From: CAZJAT01 sp964544145
GTDB lineage: Bacteria; Hydrothermota; 32-111
Assembly: GCA_964544145.1 (NCBI GenBank)
Contig: CAZJAT010000009.1
Coordinates: 5,937 to 69,936, forward strand
DNA length: 64,000 nt
Reading direction: 5' to 3'
The translations under genes were made by a program, and so were the position numbers. Positions 9,403 to 19,196 of this stretch are shown piece by piece (position 1 is the stretch's first letter; the number at the start of each line of letters is the position of its first letter). The notes under the pieces are model-generated. The model had not been told where the DNA came from. It ran no database searches and was given only the letters and a program-made list of their open reading frames with translations.

Positions 9403-10341
9403 ATGTTTTTTAGAAAAAAGAAGACAATTGGCCTGGCACTCGGAGGCGGAGCTGCAAAAGGACTGGCTCATATAGGTGTTTTGCGTGTACTTGAAGAAAT
9501 AGGACTGAAACCGGATATAATTACAGGAACATCATTCGGTGCTCTGATAGGAGCTATGTATGCATCAGGCAGAACAGCAGATGAAATTGAAAGAATTGCA
9601 GATAGTATTGACAGAAAGGAAGCCTTAAAATTATTCAGCATTTCTTTAAATGGTGCCGGTTTTATTGATGGAAAGAAAATTACACAATTTCTCAGTACTG
9701 TTATAAAGAGAAATCTCATAGAGGATATGGATATCCCATTTGCATGTACTGCATGCAATATTATTGATGGAACAGAAATTATATTTGATAAAGGCAATAT
9801 CATTGAATCTGTCAGAGCATCAATATCTATACCAGGTATTTTTTCTCCTGTAGATAGCGGGGAACTTGCATTGGTTGACGGAGGTCTTGTTAATCCTGTA
9901 CCTGTAGACATTGCAAGAGAAATGGGAGCTGATTTTATTATTGCTGTAAATGTTCTTAATGTTCCCAGAATTAAGCATGGTTCAATGACAATTACAGCAG
10001 TACATACGAATGAGCCTATTGATCATAATCTCTCTGTTAATGAGCGTTTAAAGGTTTTCATTGAAAATGAAATAAATACAATTGAGTCAATGGCAAAACG
10101 CGTTGCCAGTATATTTGATCTTTCTGATGAAATGAATATCTTTGATGTTATGTCCCAGACAATGCATCTTGCGGAGAGAAATATTGCAGAATATAAACTT
10201 ATTTCAGATAAACCCGATATACTCATAGAACCTGATATGGAAATCATTAAACACTTTGAGTTTCATAAAACAAAAGAAGCCGCAGCACTGGGTGAAAATG
10301 AGGCAAGAAAATACATTGATTTATTGAAAAAACTGATATGA
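9403..10341 (+). CDS. patatin-like phospholipase family protein
   Basis: Serine acyl hydrolase of the patatin/RssA type with a Ser-Asp dyad. ATG 9403 is preferred because AGGAG lies at 9394-9398; this gives 312 residues. An earlier in-frame start would lie inside purH. Visible: oxyanion loop GGGAAKG at 14-20, nucleophile elbow GTSFG with Ser44, and the catalytic Asp in VDGG near 155. The C-terminal part (from about 200) is not recognised. No signal peptide or membrane helix is visible. Substrate unknown. Confidence 0.9.
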   Translation: MFFRKKKTIGLALGGGAAKGLAHIGVLRVLEEIGLKPDIITGTSFGALIGAMYASGRTADEIERIADSIDRKEALKLFSISLNGAGFIDGKKITQFLSTVIKRNLIEDMDIPFACTACNIIDGTEIIFDKGNIIESVRASISIPGIFSPVDSGELALVDGGLVNPVPVDIAREMGADFIIAVNVLNVPRIKHGSMTITAVHTNEPIDHNLSVNERLKVFIENEINTIESMAKRVASIFDLSDEMNIFDVMSQTMHLAERNIAEYKLISDKPDILIEPDMEIIKHFEFHKTKEAAALGENEARKYIDLLKKLI

Positions 10342-11198
10342 ATATTAATGAATTATATAATAAATGCGCAATTTGTATAAATAATTGCAATGCAGACCGA
10401 AACATAATGAAAGGTAAATGTAATGCAGGAACTGAAATGATGATAGCATCAGCGACACTCCATTTTTCAGAAGAACCGTGTATTTCGGGCGATAGAGGTT
10501 CAGGAACAGTGTTTTTCTCACACTGTTCAATGCACTGTATTTACTGTCAGAATTATCCGATATCTCAAAATGGTGTGGGTAATATCTATTCCACAGAACA
10601 ATTGGCTGACAAATTTATCAAATTGCAGAAAGATGGAGCACATAATATAAATCTCGTAACTCCTACTCATTATATATTTCACATAATGGAATCCATTGAT
10701 ATAGCACGGAATAATGGTCTAATAATTCCAATTATATATAATACATCATCAATTGAAAATATTAATATTGTAAACATGCTGGACGGCTACATTGATGTGT
10801 TCCTTGCTGACATCAGATATGCCAATGATGAGACAGCCTTAAAATATTCATCAATAGGTAATTATACACAACAAGTTAGAAATAATCTGCTTATATTTCG
10901 GAAATTGAAACATGATAATTATGAGAATGGTATAATGACCAATGGACTTATAATAAGAATACTTGTATTGCCAGGCCTTCAATCAGAGGCAATTGATAAT
11001 ATCAATTACATTATGAAATATATAGGTGTCAACACAGTTTTATCGATTATGAGTCAATACTATCCTTATTACAGAACTGATGAATACCCGGAGCTTAACA
11101 GAACAATAAATGAAGATGAATATTTACAGGTTGTCGAGTATGCGGAACAATGCGGATTTTCAAATATCTATACTCAGAATATAGAAGCGGAGGTATAA
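10338..11198 (+). CDS. radical SAM protein, PflX/PflA-like
   Basis: Radical-SAM enzyme of the activase-like group. The cluster motif CSMHCIYC (Cx3Cx2C) is near residue 60. An N-terminal Cys set (CAICINNC, then KGKC) resembles the start of PflX-type proteins. The TIM-barrel middle includes NLVTPTHY near 106 and DVFLADIRYA near 150. It is 286 residues, shorter than PflX-type proteins that carry extra domains. It overlaps the patatin gene by 4 bases and directly abuts purL. The glycyl-radical partner, if any, is not in the window. Confidence 0.8.
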   Translation: MNINELYNKCAICINNCNADRNIMKGKCNAGTEMMIASATLHFSEEPCISGDRGSGTVFFSHCSMHCIYCQNYPISQNGVGNIYSTEQLADKFIKLQKDGAHNINLVTPTHYIFHIMESIDIARNNGLIIPIIYNTSSIENINIVNMLDGYIDVFLADIRYANDETALKYSSIGNYTQQVRNNLLIFRKLKHDNYENGIMTNGLIIRILVLPGLQSEAIDNINYIMKYIGVNTVLSIMSQYYPYYRTDEYPELNRTINEDEYLQVVEYAEQCGFSNIYTQNIEAEV

Positions 11199-13973
11199 TT
11201 GTATATAGAAGTAATTCAAAACAAAAAACATTATGATTCACTGGGATATCTGATGTACAAGGAATTGAAACAAATCTATCCCTCTATCAGCGGGGTTCGT
11301 ACATCAAAGATATATTACTTTAAGAGTGAAATGAATACGGATTTCATTGAAAACCTGCTTATGGACAGGATTACTGACCAGGTCAAAATCAATGATAGTG
11401 CAGAGTCAGAGTTTGACTATTCAATAGGAATTGAATATAAGCCTGGTGTAATGGACCCCGAAGCACTAACATTAAGGGAGTATCTATCACTATCTCTTGA
11501 TTATAATGATGAAGTAAAGATTATTCGCAGATTCTATTTTAATGACAGTAATGATAACAGAGCTAAAATTTCTGAATATATGAAAAATATTCACTACAAT
11601 CCTCTTATAGAAACAATATCTGAGTCAATACATTTTATATCTGATAAAGAATCAGATGAATTCTTATTAAGAGAAATCAATCTAAATACGGATCTTGAAG
11701 CTCTGTCACAATCCATGACATTGTCATTAAATCCAAATGAGATGAATGTTATTAAAGAATATTTTGATAATATAGGAAGATCGCCAACTGATATTGAGCT
11801 TGAAACAATTGCCCAGACATGGTCTGAGCATTGTGTTCATAAAACATTTAAATCAGACATTGATTATGATGGAAGAATCATTAAAAACCTGTTTAAATCA
11901 ACAATAATGCACGCAACAGATGTGATCAATCATCCCGACGCCATATCTGTATTTTATGATAATGCGGGTATATGGAATTTTGATAATGACAGATGTATAT
12001 GTTTCAAGGTTGAAACGCATAATCATCCGTCAGCGCTTGAACCATATGGCGGAGCCGGTACCGGGATAGGAGGAGTGATACGAGATGTTATCGGAACAGG
12101 ACTTGGTTTTAAGCCCATTGCCAATACTGATGTATTCTGTGTAGGCGAGAATGATGACAACATACCTGAAGGGACAATCAATCCCAGAAACGTATTGAAG
12201 GGCATTGTCAGTGGTGTAAGGGATTATGGCAACAGAATGGGTATTCCCACAGTTAACGGCGCTGTACATTTCCATCCGGATTTTGCAGGTAATCCGCTTG
12301 TTTATGCAGGTTCTCTTGGGATAGCCCGAAAAAAGAATGCATTTAAAAAAGTTATTGAAGGGGATATGATTGTTCTTGTGGGAGGTAAAACAGGCAGAGA
12401 CGGCATACATGGAGCCACATTCTCATCTGTGTCATTACACGATCAGTCACAAAAGGTCTCATCAGGAGCAGTTCAGATAGGTAATCCTATTGAAGAGAAA
12501 CAGATGTTAGACGGTATATTGGAAGCTGACGGATTATATAATGCAATAACCGACTGCGGCGCAGGTGGTTTATCATCAGCTGTAGGAGAGATGGGAGAAC
12601 ACACAGGCGCTGAGGTTAATCTTGATAATGTGCCGCTCAAATACAATGGACTGACATATGATGAAATCTGGATTAGCGAATCACAGGAAAGGATGATCCT
12701 TGCTGTTCCCAGTAGAAATTATGACAGTATAAAGGAAATAATGAACAAACACGGTTCCAATATATCACATATAGGCTATTTCAGAGGGAAAAACCTTTCT
12801 ATTTACTACAGAGGAACAGAGGTCTGTTCTCTAAGTATGGATTTCCTGCACAATGGTGTACCGGGACAATTGAGAAAGGCTGAACATTATGTGTCACTTG
12901 AATCCTGTGAGGATAGAATTATTGACAAAGATCTTAATTCATTGGCAGAAGCAGTAATTTCAGACAGAAATGTGGCAAGCAAGGAATGGATAATACGACA
13001 GTATGATTATGAGGTTATGGCTCAAACTATAATGAAACCTCTAACAGGCATTGAACAGGACTCATGCAGCGATGCAGCAGTTCTAATGCCTCTTAATTCA
13101 TCAAAGGCCATAGTAATCGGTAATGGTATAAATCCTCATTATGGTAGAATCAATCCAAAAAAAATGACATATGCTGTTATAGATGAAGCTATGAGAAATA
13201 TTCTTGCCCAAGGCGCTGATATGGAACACACTGCAATACTTGATAATTTTTCCTGGGGCGATGTAAATAATAATACCGGTTCACTCGGTGCACTTGTTGA
13301 ATCAGCAGAAGCATGCAGGGATTATGCAATAAGACTGGGTACTCCCTTTATATCTGGTAAAGACTCATTGAATAATTATTTTAAAATGAAAGATAATGTT
13401 ATTGAGATTCCTCATACACTTCTGATTTCAGCTATCTCAGTAGCAGATATTCAACAGATCAGGGGCTCTTATTTCAAACATAAAGACAATCTCATCTATT
13501 TGCTTGGTAAACGCACTGCTCCCGAACTTTCAGGCTCTGTTCTTTATAGAGTAATGGATATGGCATATCAGGGTATTATGCCTGATATTGACATTAATGA
13601 ATCAGCAGTGATATTGGAAAAGATGAATATTATCAACAAAATGAGAATTGCTGAATCTGCCCATGATATATCTGATGGCGGATTATTCGTTTCATTGATG
13701 GAAATGACATTCGGGTCCGGACTAGGTGCTGATATTGAAATTCATTCTGAATTGCCGGATTATCAGTATTTGTTTTCAGAGACACAGACACGTTTTATTA
13801 TTGAGATTAAATCTGAGAATGCTGAAATATTTGAAAAAACTGCCGGTACATATTGTAAACGAATAGGTTCTGTTACATCAAATAATAATGTAAATATCAA
13901 TTATAACAACCATTTACACACATTTGATATAAAATGGTTCAAATCATTATGGAAGGGGAAAAAAGATGAGTAA
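11199..13973 (+). CDS. purL: phosphoribosylformylglycinamidine synthase, PurS-like region plus PurL
   Basis: Synthetase part of FGAM synthase (fourth step of purine synthesis), using ammonia from PurQ. The 924-residue protein starts with TTG behind GCGGAGG. The first ~170 residues resemble PurS: a first half starting MYIEVIQNKKHYD, and a second half with YKPGVMDPEALTLREYL, the typical PurS pattern. The PurL core follows with WSEHCVHKTF near 208, ETHNHPSALEPYGGAGTG near 271 and CGAGGLSSAV near 450. No glutaminase domain is attached; it is supplied by purQ, which overlaps by 8 bases. No separate purS is present nearby, as expected for this architecture. Confidence 0.95.
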   Translation: MYIEVIQNKKHYDSLGYLMYKELKQIYPSISGVRTSKIYYFKSEMNTDFIENLLMDRITDQVKINDSAESEFDYSIGIEYKPGVMDPEALTLREYLSLSLDYNDEVKIIRRFYFNDSNDNRAKISEYMKNIHYNPLIETISESIHFISDKESDEFLLREINLNTDLEALSQSMTLSLNPNEMNVIKEYFDNIGRSPTDIELETIAQTWSEHCVHKTFKSDIDYDGRIIKNLFKSTIMHATDVINHPDAISVFYDNAGIWNFDNDRCICFKVETHNHPSALEPYGGAGTGIGGVIRDVIGTGLGFKPIANTDVFCVGENDDNIPEGTINPRNVLKGIVSGVRDYGNRMGIPTVNGAVHFHPDFAGNPLVYAGSLGIARKKNAFKKVIEGDMIVLVGGKTGRDGIHGATFSSVSLHDQSQKVSSGAVQIGNPIEEKQMLDGILEADGLYNAITDCGAGGLSSAVGEMGEHTGAEVNLDNVPLKYNGLTYDEIWISESQERMILAVPSRNYDSIKEIMNKHGSNISHIGYFRGKNLSIYYRGTEVCSLSMDFLHNGVPGQLRKAEHYVSLESCEDRIIDKDLNSLAEAVISDRNVASKEWIIRQYDYEVMAQTIMKPLTGIEQDSCSDAAVLMPLNSSKAIVIGNGINPHYGRINPKKMTYAVIDEAMRNILAQGADMEHTAILDNFSWGDVNNNTGSLGALVESAEACRDYAIRLGTPFISGKDSLNNYFKMKDNVIEIPHTLLISAISVADIQQIRGSYFKHKDNLIYLLGKRTAPELSGSVLYRVMDMAYQGIMPDIDINESAVILEKMNIINKMRIAESAHDISDGGLFVSLMEMTFGSGLGADIEIHSELPDYQYLFSETQTRFIIEIKSENAEIFEKTAGTYCKRIGSVTSNNNVNINYNNHLHTFDIKWFKSLWKGKKDE

Positions 13974-14721
13974 ATTTCTTTCTGCAGTAATAAAAGCTCA
14001 TGGAAGCAATTGTGAAATTGAAACCAATAATATTCTTAATTCATGCGGATTCCATTCGGAGATAATTCATATAAATGATCTCATATCTAAGAAAAAGAAT
14101 ATTCTGACCTATTCATTCATAGTGCTGCCGGGAGGGTTTTCCTATGGTGATTATACAGGAAGCGGTCGTATTGCTGCATCAGTGATATCTCATCATTTAA
14201 TTAATGATTTCAAGACATTCATTGCAAATGGCAAATGTATACTCGGCATATGCAATGGTTTTCAAATACTTGTGAAATCAGGTATATTACCTAATATTAA
14301 TGGCGATTACAATCAAAATGTATCCCTAATATTCAATGATTCTCATCAATATGAAGATAGATGGGTAAGGGTGAAAGTGAGGGATAATTCAATATTCACC
14401 AGAGACATTGATGAAATTATGGAATTGCCCATAGCTCATGCAGAAGGTAAATTTGTATTTGATTCGGATGATATGGAACCATATATTGTCATGCAATATG
14501 TTAACAGTAAAGGGGCAATTGATGATACATTCCCCATAAACCCTAATGGCTCAAAAGAGAACATAGCTGCTATAACAGATTCAACCGGGCGTATATTGGG
14601 TATGATGCCCCATCCGGAGCGTTTCTATACAAATGAATTGCATTACTCCGGTTCCAATAATGGTATCACCGGAAGGGTGATATTTGATAATGCATATAAA
14701 TATATAAAGGAGGAATTATGA
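13966..14721 (+). CDS. purQ: FGAM synthase glutaminase subunit
   Basis: Class I glutamine amidotransferase that delivers ammonia to PurL. The 251-residue product has PGGFSYGDYTGSGRIAA near 52-70, the nucleophile Cys in ILGICNGFQILVKSG near 93, and the catalytic His/Glu in MPHPER near 222. ATG 13966 follows GGAAGGGG and overlaps purL. It overlaps the phosphohexomutase gene by 4 bases. Confidence 0.96.
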   Translation: MSKFLSAVIKAHGSNCEIETNNILNSCGFHSEIIHINDLISKKKNILTYSFIVLPGGFSYGDYTGSGRIAASVISHHLINDFKTFIANGKCILGICNGFQILVKSGILPNINGDYNQNVSLIFNDSHQYEDRWVRVKVRDNSIFTRDIDEIMELPIAHAEGKFVFDSDDMEPYIVMQYVNSKGAIDDTFPINPNGSKENIAAITDSTGRILGMMPHPERFYTNELHYSGSNNGITGRVIFDNAYKYIKEEL

Positions 14722-16091
14722 TTTCAAAGAATATATTCAGAATGTATGATATAAGGGGCATTGCAGATACTGACCTTAGTGATGAAAATGTCTATCTCAT
14801 TGGAAAAGCATTTGCTACATATATTAAACGAAAGGGAGGAAAATGTGTTGCTGCAGGCATGGATGTAAGATTATCAAGTAAACGCATAAAAGGTGCATTT
14901 GTAAGAGGTATTCTTGATTGCGGGATTGATGTTGTAGATATAGGCGGATGCACAACACCTATGCTGTATTATGCTCAGTATCTCCTAAAAACAGATGGCG
15001 GTATAATGGTTACTGGTTCCCACAATCCGATTGAATACAATGGCCTTAAAATGGTTGACCCTGATGTCAGTATATATGGAGAAGTAATAGAAAATTTCTA
15101 TAAAATGATAATAGAGAATGATTTTGAATCAGGTAAAGGCAGGTTTGAAGAAAATAATATTGAGAATAATTATATAGACATGTGCGTTTCAAAGATTAAT
15201 ATGGGGAAAAGCCTTAACATAATGGTTGACCCCGGCAATGGCACTGCAGGGCCTATTGCAGAACGCATATTCAGTAAATTACACATTAAAGCGGACTTTA
15301 TCAATAAGGAACCTGATGGTACATTCCCTAATCATTTGCCGGATCCCACTGTAATGGAATATATTACAGAATTAAGAGATAAAACTGCAGCAGGCAATTA
15401 TGACATGGGTATAGGATATGATGGCGATTGTGACCGCATTGGACTGCTTGATGAAAAGGGTAATGTAATTTTCGGTGATCAGATATTGGGTCTGCTTGCA
15501 CATGACCTCCTTATAAGAAAACCGGGAGAGAAAATTGTATTTGATGTAAAGTGTTCACAGGGTCTTGAAGAGATGATTTCCGAAATGAAAGGGATCCCCA
15601 TCATGTATAAAACAGGGCATTCGATCTTAAAGAGAAAAATGAAAGAGGAAAATGCACTTCTTGCAGGGGAAATGAGCGGACACATGTTCTTTAATGAGAA
15701 TTACTTCGGATTTGATGACGGACTTTTCGCATCATTGCTCATCATGCAAATAGTATCTAACAGTAATAAACCTCTTTCTGAACTGAAAAAGGTTATGCCT
15801 TATTACAAATCAACCCCCGAAATAAGGGTTGAATGTACAGATGAGGATAAATTCAGGATTGTAGAGCAGGTTGTGAGTCATTATAGAAATGAGGGAAACC
15901 GATTGATTGATATTGATGGTGCCCGTGTTTATTTTGAGAATGGCTGGGCACTTGTAAGAGCTTCTAATACACAGCCTATTCTTGTTGTCAGGGTTGAAGC
16001 CAAAACAGAAACAGATATGAATATGATAAAAGAAGAGATAAAGAATCATTTAAGTAAATACCCGCAGGTTAAGATTGATTCAATCAAGTAA
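14718..16091 (+). CDS. phosphomannomutase/phosphoglucomutase
   Basis: Alpha-D-phosphohexomutase that moves phosphate between C1 and C6 of mannose or glucose, feeding nucleotide-sugar synthesis. Residues: FRMYDIRGIADTDL at 7-20, the phosphoserine loop TGSHNPIEYNG near 97-107, the metal loop GYDGDCDRIG near 233 (Asp-x-Asp-x-Asp-Arg), the sugar loop GEMSGHMFF near 317, and the C-terminal phosphate loop RASNTQPILVVRVEA near 413. The 457-residue length is typical of the AlgC/ManB group. A strong AAAGGAGG precedes the ATG. The sugar preference cannot be decided by eye. Confidence 0.93.
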   Translation: MISKNIFRMYDIRGIADTDLSDENVYLIGKAFATYIKRKGGKCVAAGMDVRLSSKRIKGAFVRGILDCGIDVVDIGGCTTPMLYYAQYLLKTDGGIMVTGSHNPIEYNGLKMVDPDVSIYGEVIENFYKMIIENDFESGKGRFEENNIENNYIDMCVSKINMGKSLNIMVDPGNGTAGPIAERIFSKLHIKADFINKEPDGTFPNHLPDPTVMEYITELRDKTAAGNYDMGIGYDGDCDRIGLLDEKGNVIFGDQILGLLAHDLLIRKPGEKIVFDVKCSQGLEEMISEMKGIPIMYKTGHSILKRKMKEENALLAGEMSGHMFFNENYFGFDDGLFASLLIMQIVSNSNKPLSELKKVMPYYKSTPEIRVECTDEDKFRIVEQVVSHYRNEGNRLIDIDGARVYFENGWALVRASNTQPILVVRVEAKTETDMNMIKEEIKNHLSKYPQVKIDSIK

Positions 16092-16533
16092 GTATATCGG
16101 TATTATCGGTGCATCACAAATTGATAACTGCCTATATGAAGAATGTGTAAGAATGGGAAAGGCAATTTCAAAATACAATATACCGATAATATGCGGGGGA
16201 GGCAGCGGCGTTATGGAAGCTGTCAGCAGAGGGGTTAAAGATGGTAATGGAATCACACTGGGTTTGCTTCCTGACAGTAAAAATGACGCAAATCCATATA
16301 TTGATTTTCCCATAGGAACCGGTATCGGCCTTTCAAGGAATCTAATGATTATTCAAAATGCAGATGTATTAGTGGTAATCAATGGCTCCTATGGAACATT
16401 GTCTGAGATCGCATATGCAAAACAGCTTGGCAAACCAATGATTGCATATAAATCGCAATGGTCTGACAAAATAGGTATTGATTGGGCAGATAATATTGAG
16501 GGAATACTGCTCTTTCTGGACAAGTATATATGA
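16075..16533 (+). CDS. TIGR00725/LOG-family nucleotide-binding protein
   Basis: Rossmann-fold protein of the TIGR00725 type, related to DprA/LOG proteins. The 152 residues show the glycine-rich segment CGGGSGVMEAVSRGV near 40-54 (family PGGxG-like fold), FPIGTGIGLSRNLMII near 82, and GSYGTLSEIAYA near 109. The start is TTG inside the mutase gene (17-base overlap), without a clear binding site, so translation is probably coupled. Biochemical function of this family is poorly known; I make no assignment. Confidence 0.82.
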   Translation: MIQSSKYIGIIGASQIDNCLYEECVRMGKAISKYNIPIICGGGSGVMEAVSRGVKDGNGITLGLLPDSKNDANPYIDFPIGTGIGLSRNLMIIQNADVLVVINGSYGTLSEIAYAKQLGKPMIAYKSQWSDKIGIDWADNIEGILLFLDKYI

Positions 16534-16799
16534 AACATGCAATAATAACTGTGCGCGGTTATGTGCAGGGAGTGGGTTTCAGATACTTTGTGATGAATAG
16601 TGCTAAAAAAAATAATATTAATGGATATGTAATGAATCTTTCCAATGGCAATGTGCTTATAGAGGCTGAAGGAGATATTTGTAATCTTGAAACATTTATT
16701 GATGTTATTAATTCAGGCCCTATTTCAGCTGATGTATCGGATATCATTATTGAATACAGCAATATTGAAAACTATAGCGAATTCAGCATTAAACACTAA
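16530..16799 (+). CDS. acyP: acylphosphatase
   Basis: Small enzyme that hydrolyses acyl phosphates. The 89 residues carry the full signature: VRGYVQGVGFRYFV at 8-21 with the phosphate-binding loop and catalytic Arg, and GYVMNLSNGNVLIEAEG near 32-48 with the catalytic Asn. It overlaps the previous gene by 4 bases and appears to close the long purine operon; the 95 bases that follow hold the promoter of the next unit. Confidence 0.95.
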   Translation: MKHAIITVRGYVQGVGFRYFVMNSAKKNNINGYVMNLSNGNVLIEAEGDICNLETFIDVINSGPISADVSDIIIEYSNIENYSEFSIKH

Positions 16800-16858
16800 T
16801 ATATATTTCAGCTAATCATTCCAATTGTGTAATTTGCCTGGATCGAATTCAAGGTCTA

Positions 16859-16886
16859 TTGACAGCATTCACACACATATTATAAT
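16859..16886 (+). promoter_or_regulatory. sigma-70-like promoter, leaderless arrangement
   Basis: TTGACA (16859-16864), 16-nt spacer, TATAAT (16881-16886); both boxes match the consensus. The next ATG is at 16895, only 8 nt after the -10 box, so transcription should start within a few bases of the start codon. No Shine-Dalgarno precedes the ATG. Confidence 0.8.
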
Positions 16887-16894
16887 TTTTAAAT

Positions 16895-18688
16895 ATGTTA
16901 AAGATAATCCTTAGCCTAATTGTTTTTGCAATCACTCTTTTTATAATTGCTGATATGCAAATTGATGAACCCTTATTACAGGGTCAGGCGCTTCAGAACA
17001 TTGACAGCACAAATGTGCTTACTGTTACTGCTCAATACAATCCATATATGGATAATATCAGTCATTATTATAATATGACAATAAAAGGAGCACTTAATAC
17101 TGAAGAATACCTATTTATATGGAATGATTTTAATTTACTATATATATATACATCTGATGATATTATCAATCCAATATTCACAGTAAATACATTAGATGCC
17201 ATAAAAGAAGTATTCTATGACAATAACATACTTCTTATACAGACATATTCTAAAACATCATTCTACATACTATCTGATACGGTTCTCAGTTCTGTAAGAT
17301 TTCCTTATAATTGTAATATTATTGATGCAGCATTCTCTAATAACACTGTATGCGCAATAATTGATCATGGACGTGCTTTAGCACATTTTACCATAGACAC
17401 TATTGCTGTAACAATTAATGATACACTTGAACTGAATGGCATAAATGACATTTATTTCAACAATTACAGGATACTATGCACAGTAAATGATTCATTATTC
17501 CGCCATTATATTGTAAATGACACAACATTTATTCTTTATAATGAAGATGTGGATTACCGGGGTATAAAAGGCACAATAAAATCGGAGGGTCTGTTCTATT
17601 CATATTCTGATAATTTCATTTATATTTTTGCAAATGACTTTGTTTTTGAAAGACAATGTCTTGATTCAATATCAATCTCTGAGAGGGTAATTGATATTGA
17701 TTATTATGATAATAATCTTCACATATTGTTTGCATGTGAAGAATGGATATCATCTTCAGGGAATATATTCTCCATAACTGATACATTACATATATCTGAC
17801 AGAATAAGCCGCATATTCCCTTCAAATGACGGATATTTTTTATGGACCGATAATGGATTAAAGGAATGCAGAGTGGCTGATGGAAGTATTATTATGATTG
17901 ATTCAGATTTATATCCTCTGAATGTCATTGGTGATTTCATCATGGGTTCTGATTCTATTATGTATTATTCCCTGAATGACACAATCGCATCATTTAATCC
18001 TTCTATATTGCCAGTATACGCTCAATTGCACAATAATAGGGTAATATATTCAGATAAGGATTATAATGTATATATCAATGATTCATTATTATTTTCATTT
18101 ACATACCCTGTACTCGGTTTATGTCTCAGAAACAATGATTTTATATTGGCAAACGGTTATTATGGCATACATTCAAGTACATTTAGCGGTCAGGTGACAA
18201 ATGCATTCATGACTGGCGTGTTTGCCACTCAGGCAGATACATTCTATAATAATATTATACTGTGTTTTGAATCGGCATTGATACTTACAGACAGTAATTT
18301 TAATATACTTTCCTCATATGATATATCCGTGAAGGACTATTTTCCCACTGACTCAATGATATATTTTATGGATGATAATAGAATTGTATCAGTAAATGAC
18401 ACAATAAAGCTTATGCTTATATCAAATAGTTATTCACAATTCAAATGCATGAATATGAGAAATTCTGACGGGGCTATACTATGTAGAGATGATGCATTAC
18501 TCACCATTCACTATAACAACACTGGTGAATACATACGCAATGCTCCAAATATTGATAAAATCAGTACAGGTGAATACATTCTATATGACATTATGGGCAG
18601 GAAATTATCAGCAAATAATAAAAATCTGAATGGCATTTATTTTCTTACAGATGAAATAGATTATAAGAAAATAATTATCATTAAGTAA
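16895..18688 (+). CDS. secreted protein with C-terminal sorting-type domain
   Basis: Unknown function. The 597-residue product starts with a Lys-containing head and hydrophobic stretch (MLKIILSLIVFAITLFIIAD), a likely signal peptide. The body is rich in Asn, Asp, Ser and Thr, with recurring short strands such as SDNFIYIFANDFVF, consistent with a beta-rich or propeller-like fold. The last ~40 residues (YILYDIMGRKLSA, then NGIYFLTDE and final KKIIIIK) match the type-A sorting tail known from type IX secretion and widespread in FCB-like lineages. No secretion component is in the window. It leads the transcript that continues, 10 bases later, into the Mbx-type operon. Confidence 0.75.
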   Translation: MLKIILSLIVFAITLFIIADMQIDEPLLQGQALQNIDSTNVLTVTAQYNPYMDNISHYYNMTIKGALNTEEYLFIWNDFNLLYIYTSDDIINPIFTVNTLDAIKEVFYDNNILLIQTYSKTSFYILSDTVLSSVRFPYNCNIIDAAFSNNTVCAIIDHGRALAHFTIDTIAVTINDTLELNGINDIYFNNYRILCTVNDSLFRHYIVNDTTFILYNEDVDYRGIKGTIKSEGLFYSYSDNFIYIFANDFVFERQCLDSISISERVIDIDYYDNNLHILFACEEWISSSGNIFSITDTLHISDRISRIFPSNDGYFLWTDNGLKECRVADGSIIMIDSDLYPLNVIGDFIMGSDSIMYYSLNDTIASFNPSILPVYAQLHNNRVIYSDKDYNVYINDSLLFSFTYPVLGLCLRNNDFILANGYYGIHSSTFSGQVTNAFMTGVFATQADTFYNNIILCFESALILTDSNFNILSSYDISVKDYFPTDSMIYFMDDNRIVSVNDTIKLMLISNSYSQFKCMNMRNSDGAILCRDDALLTIHYNNTGEYIRNAPNIDKISTGEYILYDIMGRKLSANNKNLNGIYFLTDEIDYKKIIIIK

Positions 18689-18698
18689 CGAGGTGTTT

Positions 18699-19196
18699 AT
18701 GTCAAAGCTTAGAAAATTGCTTGCTTTTATCTTCTATTCTTTTTTACTCTTCATTGTTTATGTTATGATGATATTTCCATCAACAGGATATGACTATATT
18801 GTTGGAGCAATTATATCATCTGCCATAATGTTTATATCATTAAAAACAGCAGGCAATATATCATTACGCTATTTTTCATTGAGAAATATCATATGGATTC
18901 TTGCATATCTTCCATATCTATTTTATAAGATTATTCAGGCTAATCTGGATGTTGCATTGAGGGTATTGAATCCTAAATTGCCTATCAATCCCGGATTTAT
19001 AAAGGTTAATTGCGATTCCAAGGATAATTTAGTAAAGCTGATGCTTGCTAACTCAATCACACTGACACCCGGGACCCTCTCCTGTGAGATAAAGGAAGAT
19101 TATCTTATTGTCCACACAATTGATGAGTCAGCATATAAAGACAGAGAAAAAGTTAAGTCAAATTTCATGCATTATCTCAAGGAGATTGAAGAATGA
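18699..19196 (+). CDS. Mrp/Mnh subunit E-like protein (MbxA)
   Basis: First subunit of the cation-antiporter module. The 165-residue product starts at ATG 18699, with GAGG 5 nt upstream; an in-frame GTG at 18693 is part of that binding site. Two or three membrane helices fill the first 75 residues. The MnhE pattern is visible in PYLFYKIIQANLDVALRVL and in LANSITLTPGTLSCEI. The gene order from here onward (E, F, G, MbhD, MbhE/F, C, two D/A-like, NuoH-like, NuoB-like, NuoC-like, NuoD-like, NuoI-like) is that of archaeal and thermotogal mbx/mbs operons. Confidence 0.9.
   Translation: MSKLRKLLAFIFYSFLLFIVYVMMIFPSTGYDYIVGAIISSAIMFISLKTAGNISLRYFSLRNIIWILAYLPYLFYKIIQANLDVALRVLNPKLPINPGFIKVNCDSKDNLVKLMLANSITLTPGTLSCEIKEDYLIVHTIDESAYKDREKVKSNFMHYLKEIEE

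Noticed and set aside
16800..16894. Rex operator near the complex promoter
   Set aside because: TTGTG and TTCAC words occur, but no proper inverted repeat of the Rex type can be drawn.
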